DNA of 64,000 nt from Paralithodes platypus. Taxonomy: Eukaryota > Arthropoda > Malacostraca > Decapoda > Lithodidae. Positions 57,000 to 64,000 of this stretch are shown here, in pieces. How positions within the stretch are numbered: position 1 is the stretch's first letter; every line of letters begins with the position of its first letter. The stretch spans positions 17,933,398-17,997,397 of the forward strand of contig CM064519.1 of the NCBI GenBank assembly GCA_032716605.1, in the 5' to 3' direction. The position numbers were made by a program, and so were the translations under genes. The notes below the pieces were generated by a model. It was given only the letters and a program-made list of their open reading frames with translations. It did no database searches and was not told where the DNA came from.

Positions 57000-59900
57000 C
57001 TAAGCTGCCTGGCCGAACAGCCCCGAGTCCCTGAGGAAGGCCATGGCCACGATCGGGCTTTCCCACAGAGCTCTCATTGAGTGTAGATTATGTTGTTGGC
57101 GTAAGTGGTTGTGTGAAATGCAGTCTTCTATGATGTGTTTAATGGTATGGGGTGCTGTGTTACATCCCGGGCAGGCGTCGACAACGGAGTCATCCAGTCT
57201 CTTCTGATAGCTCAGGAGAGCTGGATGATGTCCGCATCTCAGCCTGGCCAGGTGGACTCTGTCCTCGCGAGGGAGGGAGGATTCGGAAGGATGGATTTCG
57301 GGAGGTCGTGCATGTAGCTGCGTGTTGTCTGTGAGCGAGTGGATGGATTGGCGAGAGATATGAGTATGGATGTGCTTCTGGAAGTTGGTTCGGGGTGGGC
57401 AGGGAGGGAGAGAGGACAATAATTGTGTGTGATACCGTGTGCTGGGTGTTGTTTTGATATTTCTTGGTGTCTGTGGGTGTGTTGCCATGTAGTTTAGTGG
57501 GTGGTCTTGGTTCGTGGAGGCTGCTGCCAGGAATTGAGTGCCTCTCATGTCCAGATGGTCTTTGACTTTGAGGATTTTGGTTTCTTGATGTAGGTGATCT
57601 GTGGGTGCAGTAGCTGTGCAGCCTGTAATGATCTTCAGGGCTTTGTTTTGAATAGTCTGTAAGGTCTTATGATGTGTTTCAGCTAGGTTAGAAGCCCAGG
57701 CTGGGCTTGCGTATTCCATCACTGATCTTATGCTAGTCACTACACCAAGCGGCTCGCTTGGTGTAGTGACTAGCGTCTCGGACTTCCACCCAGAAGGCCC
57801 GGGTTCGCGCCCACGCTCGGCGCATTAAAGATTTTTCACAAGCACTGAGTCGTTACCATCCCTCATGAGCAAAGGGATGGGGTAGTAGTACAGGACCCCA
57901 ATGGAAATACGCCTAATCGGCCTTATTGAGCTATCCTTAGCTAGCTTAGCATGTGCTAGCTTTAAGAACTATTATTATTATTATTATTATTAGTCCAAAT
58001 TTTGTGTGAGCAAGTGACCTGAGGGCGTTAAGTCTGGGTGTCAGTTTCTTTTTAATGTTTGTGGTGTGCTGTTTGAATGTCATATGAGTATCATATGTTA
58101 CTCCTAGGATTTTGGGTGTGTGTGTATGTGTTAGGGGTGTGTTGTTTATGGTGAGTTGAGGGATGTATTCGTGTTCACCTGTCCAGCTTGTGAGCAGGGT
58201 TGCGGTGGATTTGGCTGGGGCTAGATTAAGTCTGTTTGTAGTGCACCAGCCATGTAGTGTGTTGAGATAGGGTTGAAGGAGATCTGTTGCTCTTCTTGGG
58301 TCATGGTGTGTGCATGTGAGTGTTATGTCATCTGCATAGGAGGCTAAGTTTATTTGGGGCGTATTGGGTGTAGTTATATCGTGCATGTACAGATTGAAGA
58401 GTGCGGGCGATAGGACGGATCCTTGTGGGACTCCGTTTGGAAAGTTTCTGATTTTAGATGACTGACCGGCAAAAGATACGTGTGCACATCTGCCTGCTAG
58501 GAAGTTGTCGAGTGTGGCTAATAGTGATCTGTTTGGTGGTCTAGCTGAGTTGATGCCGTCAAAAGCTCTTTGTGTAAGGTCTGTGAGAAGAGTGTTTGTG
58601 GAGTGCAGTGGCCTAAAGCCATGTTGTGTTGGAGCTAGGGGTAGGTCGGGTGTAATTAGTTGTAATACTAGGCGTTCCATGACTTTGGAGGGGGAGCAAA
58701 GGAGTGTGATGGGGCGGTGCGAGGAGGGTAGCGTGGGGTCTTTGTTGGGTTTGGGGAATGTGATGATGATACCATGCTTCCAAATGTCTGGTATTGTGTT
58801 GTGTGAATAGCTGTAGTTTGATATGTTAGTGAGTGCTTGTATGCCTTGTGGTCCCAGGTGTCTGAGGTGTATGTTGCTTATGTTGTCTAGGCCACAGGCG
58901 GGTGAGTGCTTGAGATTGTTGATGATATGCTTTGTCTGGTGATTGGTGAAGGGTGTATAGTCAGGGTCTGTGGGGAATTGTCTCTTACGTTGGATGACAC
59001 GTCGGTCGCCTTTGTGAGGTTTTAGGTGGCTGACATGTGAGAAGTGATTGATGAGAGTGTTTGCTTGTTGTTTACATGAAGGAGTAGAGTCTGTTGTTGT
59101 GATTGCAGCATGTGATTGAGTTGTGTTGCTGTTGGAAAGTGTGATGCTGTTTAGTGTTTTGTAGATTTTTTGGGGGTTTGTTTTGTGATCAAGTGTTTGT
59201 AGGAAGTTATTCCAATTTAGTTTTTGTTGTTCTTGTATTTTGTTGTTAGTTTGGGTGTTGACTGCTTGAATTTGTTGTGTGATGTCTTGTGTGTGGGGTG
59301 CTGGGGAGTGTTTCAGTGTGTCGCGTTGTCTGATGAGGTTTTGAATTTCTGGTGTGAAGTTGGGGTTGTGTCTTTTTCTGTTACCTCTTGGAATGTGTTT
59401 CTTGTCAGCGTTTTGGATAGTTTTATTGAGTATGTGTACAGCATTGTTGATGTTAGTGATGGGTGTACTGTTTAGAGTTGTGAAGTGTTGTTCTGTCTCA
59501 TTTGTAAATGCTTCCCAGTTAGCTCTTTTATAATTGGTGTATGTGTGTTTGTGGCTAGCTGGGGTGAGTCTGGTTTTGGTGGTGATAATGATCGGGAGGT
59601 GGTCAGAGCCTAAGGTTCTGACCATCCTCCAGGATGTTGTGGGGGCGAGTTCTGGGGAGCAAAAGGTGATGTCTGGAGATGATGGGTTATAGAGGGCTTG
59701 GTGAGGAATATGGGTATGTTGATGGATGTCGTTAAGGATGATGAGGTTATCTGTTTGGTTTTGTAGTACCAGCCCTCTGTCTGTGTCGGGGTTGTCGACA
59801 AACCAGGCCGACGTCTTGGCGTTGAAGTCACCACCCAGGATGATGTGTGGGGTGTTTGTGATGTGTTGTAAGTGTGGTCTGTATTCATTTGGTACTGTAG

Positions 59901-60707
59901 GGGATGTTTGGGGAGGGATGTATGTGTTTATGATGGTTATGTTGGATTTGTTGCCAGTGCGTATTTTAATTGATTGTATTTCTGTTGAGTTATCATTTGG
60001 GGGGAGGAGGGATTTGGTTTGTACACTGGTTACTATGTATGATATTTCATTGTGTACCAGGGTGATGAGTCCACCGCCCCCGCCGACAGCCCGGTCTTGT
60101 CTGATGGTGGTGAAATTATGAAATGTGGGTGTTTTTTGTGATGTGCGGAGTTTTGTTTCTTGTAAGATGGCAATGTGTATGTTGTGTTGTTTGATGAAGT
60201 GTGAGAGTTCGTGTTTCTTTGTGTTAATGCCATCTATGTTCAATTGGAGAATGTTAATGTTATGTGCACGATGTATGTTGGGTGCTGCTGCACGAGGATG
60301 GGGTGGGGGTGAGGGAGGGGCTGGAGGTTGGGATGGGTGAGGTGGGGGTGGGGATTGGGGAGCAGGAGATGGGGGTTGGAATGGATTAGGATGGGGTGTG
60401 GTATGTTGAGTTGAGGATGTGGATGGTATGGGGAGGTTAGGTGGGTTAGGGAGGAGAGGTGGACGGGTTTTAGGGGGGGGGAGTGGATGATATGGAAAGG
60501 CTAGCTGGGTTGGGGAGGAGAGGTGGACGGGTTTTATGCGAGGGATTTGACTGGGAGAGGGAGGGGCATGAGGAACAGGTCCAGGTGTTCGTGTAGTGTT
60601 TCTTGGAGGCAAGTGTTGTACAGGTGAAGTGGGTCCAGTTCCTGCATGCATTGCAGAGAACTGAACCCTTAGTGTGGCGACTCGAAGTGATGGGTTTTGA
60701 GCAAGTT
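57000..60707 (-). pseudogene. LINE1 endonuclease-RT polyprotein, broken
   Basis: From the 5' side: a PHD-like Cys/His finger (CNACRNWTHFTC ... WTCSSC, about 60690-60575) in one frame, a Pro/Ser/Thr-rich linker, then a long frame 60651-57946. The endonuclease shows LQLNIDGI, LQETKL, GGGGGLITLVH, INTYIPPQ, LGGDFNAK, SSPDITFC and GSDHLPII. The RT shows [42 protein letters not shown] and the catalytic SYADDITL (about 58325-58345). RT motif A, with the first catalytic Asp, is missing: LLATLD jumps straight to NFLAGRC near 58510, an apparent in-frame deletion of about 40 residues. The SINE insertion shifts the frame; the C-terminal part (57740-57000) ends with a CPGC...H...C knuckle. It is non-functional for at least three reasons. 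Confidence 0.9.
57733..57993 (+). repeat. tRNA-derived SINE inserted in LINE1
   Basis: A 261-bp insert, defined exactly by comparison with LINE1 copy 1. The A box cttggtgtagtgactagcg, the stem ggactt, and the B box gggttcgcgccc are visible; the tail is (ATT)n. The first 20 bp (57732-57751) are an inverted copy of the SINE's own 5' end (57755-57774), separated by 3 bp. In place of a target duplication, 38 bp of LINE were lost. Confidence 0.88.
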
Positions 60708-60722
60708 AAGCTTAAAGTTGTT

Positions 60723-61033
60723 ACAGCAAGTGGTTTGATTGAAGACAATTTCATGTATTCATTTATATTCTATACAAATATGAGCTAATGTCAATTCCCT
60801 TTTCTAAGTACGGGTGACATAATTTTAATTATATTCTAGCTATATTTAGACTGTTATTTGTAGCTTAAAAAGGTTCTGTGGGAGTCAAAAACAATAATTG
60901 TGATATTTTATAACCATTCTTTTTTAAAGATTATTCCTAAATTTAATGAAATTGTCTAAATTGTGCCAAAATAGCATGACACTTGTCGTCTTCGTACAAA
61001 AGGGGTTAACAGTTAGAGTTTGTTGCTAGGTTA
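60723..61033. mobile_element. Intergenic stretch with diverged R2 copy
   Basis: R2 words (ttttaattatattctagctatattta, tagcttaaaaaggttctgtgg, cttcgtacaaaaggggttaac) span about 60790-61009, directly before the host gene. Confidence 0.7.
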
Positions 61034-61984
61034 ATGACTTACTTGGCACTAACAGCTGGACATGTTCCAGGAGGCATGAATTACCCGTCCACGACCCAGG
61101 CGCTGTTTGCCCTGATAGTGATGATCATCGTGCTGCTGTTCATCCTGGTGTACTGCTGCTGGGGCACCTTCTCCTGCGCCAACCAGGAAGACCGCACCAG
61201 CTCGGAGGGGGCCAGGAGGCGCTCGGGGAGTTTGCCGCAGTCGGGGAGGACTATCTTGCAGGGCTCGCACGCTGTTATTGTACCCATGAACAATATGATA
61301 TACGTTGGCGATCCAGAGACTCAGCGCATTTTTCAAATTCCACTTGGCAATGACAAGCCTCCAGCCTACACCCAAATGTTTACTGGAAGTCCTCCACCAC
61401 CTTACCTTCCTGACAACCCAAATCCTAGCCTCACAAACTCTAATGGAGATATCATAGAGATAGGAACTCTTACAGAGCTTCCTCCTCCCTATGATGACTG
61501 TTTGTCTTCATCGAGTGACGAAGAGAATATGGATTCTGAGCATCGAGGAATTGTTCAGAGTGAGACTATAGATCCTGAGAATCAGACTTCTCCCCTTCCT
61601 CCCGACAATGACCCCGCACTTCCTTTGGGTACTGTTCCTCAACCAGAGTCACCTATTTCTGATGTTTCAACTCTTCCGCCCTCCCCTACAACTGTTTCTG
61701 TCGACACTACCACTCCTGTCTCACCACCGCCTACTTTTGCTGTTCCTTCTCTCCCGCCCTCCCCTATCATCGTTTCTCTCGACACTACCACTTCTGTCTC
61801 CCCTCCCCCTCCTGTCTCATCCCGAACTACGTGTGCCTCATCCAGTCCTGTTGCAACTTCTCTTACCGAGCCTACATCATCAGAGACATCTACTCCGCCA
61901 CCTCCCTGCACCCCATCCACACCTGCCAATCCTTCCACAACTGCTCCATCCACACCTGCTGAATGCCCAGAGGAATTTGTATAA
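61034..61984 (+). CDS. Single-pass membrane protein with three PPxY motifs
   Basis: A 316-residue open frame with codon choice unlike its surroundings (GC-rich at 61076-61210) and no damage. The N-terminus is short (about 20 residues). One hydrophobic segment covers residues 21-43, ending in a CCW juxtamembrane cysteine pair. The cytoplasmic-type region has an Arg-rich patch (60-72), and PPxY motifs at 109-112 (PPAY), 121-124 (PPPY) and 150-153 (PPPY). An acidic Ser patch (157-170) and a Pro/Ser/Thr-rich tail follow. The tail contains a 26-residue imperfect duplication (LPPSPTTVSVDTTTPVSPPP and LPPSPIIVSLDTTTSVSPPP). PPxY motifs bind WW domains, for example of Nedd4-type ubiquitin ligases, so a trafficking or adaptor role is plausible (inference). 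The annotated ATG is 61034. An acceptor-like actaacag|CT at 61049-61058 leaves open that this is only the last exon. I do not recognise the orthologue. Confidence 0.75.
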   Translation: MTYLALTAGHVPGGMNYPSTTQALFALIVMIIVLLFILVYCCWGTFSCANQEDRTSSEGARRRSGSLPQSGRTILQGSHAVIVPMNNMIYVGDPETQRIFQIPLGNDKPPAYTQMFTGSPPPPYLPDNPNPSLTNSNGDIIEIGTLTELPPPYDDCLSSSSDEENMDSEHRGIVQSETIDPENQTSPLPPDNDPALPLGTVPQPESPISDVSTLPPSPTTVSVDTTTPVSPPPTFAVPSLPPSPIIVSLDTTTSVSPPPPVSSRTTCASSSPVATSLTEPTSSETSTPPPPCTPSTPANPSTTAPSTPAECPEEFV

Positions 61985-62144
61985 GCTAAGAGAGAGGGAC
62001 AGGTCTGGAGATGTCTGATTATGAAATCCTGAATCATCTCTCGTTTAAGTTATTAGGATAACTATCTGATCTCCATGTTACTGTATACAGTCTACAATTT
62101 GTTACTCGCTCACGTGACTGTTTTGTATGGATATTTACTGTTTA

Positions 62145-62150
62145 AATAAA
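62145..62150 (+). terminator. Polyadenylation signal AATAAA
   Basis: AATAAA lies about 160 bp after the stop codon of the PPxY gene, in a plausible 3' UTR. It is the expected cleavage and polyadenylation signal. Confidence 0.65.
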
Positions 62151-62395
62151 TACAAACACTGATAATAGCCTATGTATATTATACAGTAACTATATTTCCT
62201 TTACCAGGTAAATTTGTGCTTCTCTTAATGATCTTATCGGTTAGTAAATGGTACCAGGTATTAAATTCGTTTAAGGACCTATGCATATATGGAAAGGTCC
62301 ACTGCTATAAGACATATTCATGGATTTCCTCATTATTATAAGTACAGTAAATAGAAGTAGCCTATATTGGATAGTTACCTCAGTAAAAAAATATC

Positions 62396-63318
62396 TAAAT
62401 TATAGGTTTGAGTCCCGAAGAGAAGAAGGAAAACCTAATATTAGTAGTGGCCCCGGAATCATTGACAATGTGCCTTACAATGGTAATGGCCAACCTTTGA
62501 ACTCAATGCTCGCCGTTCAAACGACCCGCCTAGGAGAGCAAAAAATACGATTGCCACACATCGTGAGCGAAACGCTCTTAAATATAACAAAACCACTTAC
62601 GGACTCGTCCTTATGATGTGGGTACCACTACTAGAAAAAAATAGTAAAAAATAAAATAATAAAACATTAACCTCTTATTGGCAGCGCTCGACTTAAGTCG
62701 TGCACCAATTTGCAGCAAGTTAGGAGCATTATTAAGGCTTGTAAAAGGTTAAAATCGAGTGCAAATGGCCGGGAGCGCAGCGGGCCAGACAGCCGACTCC
62801 CAGGGCTTACCGCCGCCCATTAACTCATGTTCCCTGTGTTCTCGAGAGGCCGGCAGTGTAGCCAGTAGTGAGCATAGCTGGGAAAAATATACCGATATAT
62901 GCTAAACTCCCATGTTCGTGGCACCACTGCAAGAGAACCACGAGTGCTACGTAGCTCGTTCTGGTCTCATTTTGAAGCTTTTAGCGCCTAGTTTTTTGCT
63001 AAATAATTTTGTTTTCATGCAGATACTTGATTTATCATGCAGGAGGGCCTGAATATGCCCAAATGAGCCCAAAACACCCCGCTAGACAAGGGTTAAACAT
63101 GATCCAGCCTAATGCAATTCTCAGGCGTCTGCTGTCAAATGTGCGCGTCATCCCAGTCTTATCAGGGCGCATATGTGCTTCACTGATCTATTAAGACTTT
63201 CTTTCAATACAGCAGATGAATGGGAACGGGATGGTGGGAGGGCCGGAATCGTCAATGATTCCGGGGCCACTACTAAATATTAGGCTTTCCTTCTTCCCTT
63301 CGGGACTCAAATCTATAA
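62396..63318. repeat. Inverted repeat pair (about 70 bp arms) around a MITE2
   Basis: 62396-62466 (attataggtttgagtcccg ... ggccccggaatcattgac) is repeated inverted at 63246-63318 with few mismatches. The arms enclose about 780 bp including MITE2 (62671-63092). This could be the ends of an undescribed inverted-repeat element or an inverted duplication; no target duplication was identified. Confidence 0.7.
62671..63092 (+). mobile_element. MITE2 copy
   Basis: It is flanked by TTAA (62667-62670, 63093-63096). The palindrome CGACTTAAGTCG is intact near the left end. Confidence 0.92.
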
Positions 63319-63574
63319 TTTGTTATTGGCCCCTCCATCATTGACGATGCGCCTGATGTCACAAGTCTAGAGGGGAACATTCATCGAGAATATCAGAACC
63401 ACTAACAAATTACTAAGGTCAAAGCAAAAACACACAAAAAGATCAATGTTTAATAGAAAAATAGAACAGGGGTACAGGCGGCGTTTATTAAGGGTTAGCC
63501 TGTTAGTGTTGTAACCTGACGTTTGATAGAACAGTAGGAAACAACACTCATAAACTATACAGTTAGCATTTTTG

Positions 63575-63980
63575 TTTCTATGTGAATGAGTGAGACAAAA
63601 GCCATAACTGCCTGCAGTGAGTGCCTCCCCCAGATTTCAAAGAGTGACAGGGCCGAAATCAAGGGACGTTCGATCTTAAAGGCCTGGACACATGGAGTTT
63701 GAAGCAATTTAACTTAAGAGGGAAAGACTGATTCTGGGAGAGAGTTACAGAGCTCAGCAGTTGAATAGAATAAAGTCTGAGAATAGCGTTTCACTCTTGG
63801 GTTGGAGAGTTGCACAGAGTAAGGGGTGGGATTGTGTTGCAAGACGGGTACTACGTACCCTACGTAGAGGAGATGGTATACACTGGGAAAGCTCCGAGGA
63901 ACACTGATTATTGTAGTAGCAATAGAATAGTGAGAGAGATGCAACATTGCGGCGAAGAGAGAGAGATTGCAGAGAGTTGG
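63575..63980 (-). mobile_element. LINE2 3' end fragment
   Basis: On the minus strand it matches LINE2 from about 14925 to 15325 (NSLPESVFPS region, gcctcccccatag-type 3' UTR). It ends at or near ttggtgagttac, close to the window edge. Confidence 0.85.
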
Positions 63981-64000
63981 TGAGTTACTCAGTTACTTGT

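Larger units (their letters stand above)
56983..60707 (-). mobile_element. LINE1 copy 2 with 15-bp target duplication
   Basis: It is flanked by the perfect 15-bp duplication aagcttaaagttgtt (56968-56982, 60708-60722). The 3' tail on the minus strand is (AAC)n. The 5' end at 60707 falls inside coding sequence (a Cys-rich finger), so it is 5'-truncated. A SINE occupies 57733-57993. The clade is in the Jockey/I group by motif type, not resolved further. Confidence 0.93.

Noticed and set aside
57946..60651. Host gene of 901 residues
   Set aside because: Endonuclease and reverse transcriptase motifs, (AAC)n tail and 15-bp target duplication show it is a LINE.
62320..62616. 98-residue frame downstream of the host gene
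   Set aside because: Overlaps one arm of the inverted repeat, no conserved motif; likely chance.

Overview
This window looks like an arthropod nuclear genome, most likely a decapod crustacean. That is an inference from several signs: dense CA, GA and TA microsatellites, TTAGG-like repeats, several tRNA-derived SINE families, Jockey/CR1/RTE-like LINE remnants and three related piggyBac-like transposons. One assembly gap of 100 N lies at 29433-29532. Only one host protein gene is convincing: a single-exon (or last-exon) membrane protein with three PPxY motifs at 61034-61984, with a polyadenylation signal downstream. Almost everything else is transposon-derived and broken.

Region 1-12.2 kb is a nested stack of TTAA-target transposons. 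A ~210 bp MITE (here R2) spans 490-12035 because 11.3 kb is inserted at one of its TTAA sites. The insert is a row of elements sharing single TTAA junctions: piggyBac A (564-5930), MITE R1 (5935-10817) and MITE3 (10822-11893). R1 holds MITE2, and MITE2 holds MITE1 plus a second piggyBac (B, 6674-10341). A itself holds a LINE copy and a MITE1 copy. Most of these junctions can be checked against an uninterrupted copy elsewhere in the window.

Region 12.4-24 kb: LINE2 (12.6-15.35 kb, plus), LINE3 (15.95-19.6 kb, minus, split by a MITE1), then R2, MITE2, MITE3, tRNA-like SINEs and an inverted-terminal-repeat element. Region 24-35.6 kb: minisatellites, a Tigger/pogo-like element with TA target duplication, a long-inverted-repeat R2, the gap, a tandemly duplicated SINE plus (CA)n, (GA)n, and a LINE2 fragment split by R1.

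Region 35.6-46.1 kb is a second nest. It contains piggyBac C (36016-43616), which has lost two catalytic aspartates, a Merlin/IS1016-type transposase N-terminus, and a group of MITEs starting GGTA, several with 8-bp target duplications. Some of these carry internal minisatellites with TTAGG-like and GC-hairpin units.

Region 46-64 kb: mostly unassigned sequence, an RTE-like LINE fragment, (TA)n, a 2.3-kb 19-bp minisatellite with 76-bp higher-order periodicity, R1 and a diverged MITE2 side by side, a second, longer LINE1 copy with a 15-bp target duplication and an internal SINE, the host gene, an inverted-repeat pair around a MITE2, and the minus-strand 3' end of a LINE2.

The most notable pattern is that the TTAA elements share CCC/CCGG-type ends but carry, just inside one end, family-specific palindromes of 12-22 bp, usually in pairs. 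No cellular pathway or operon is present.
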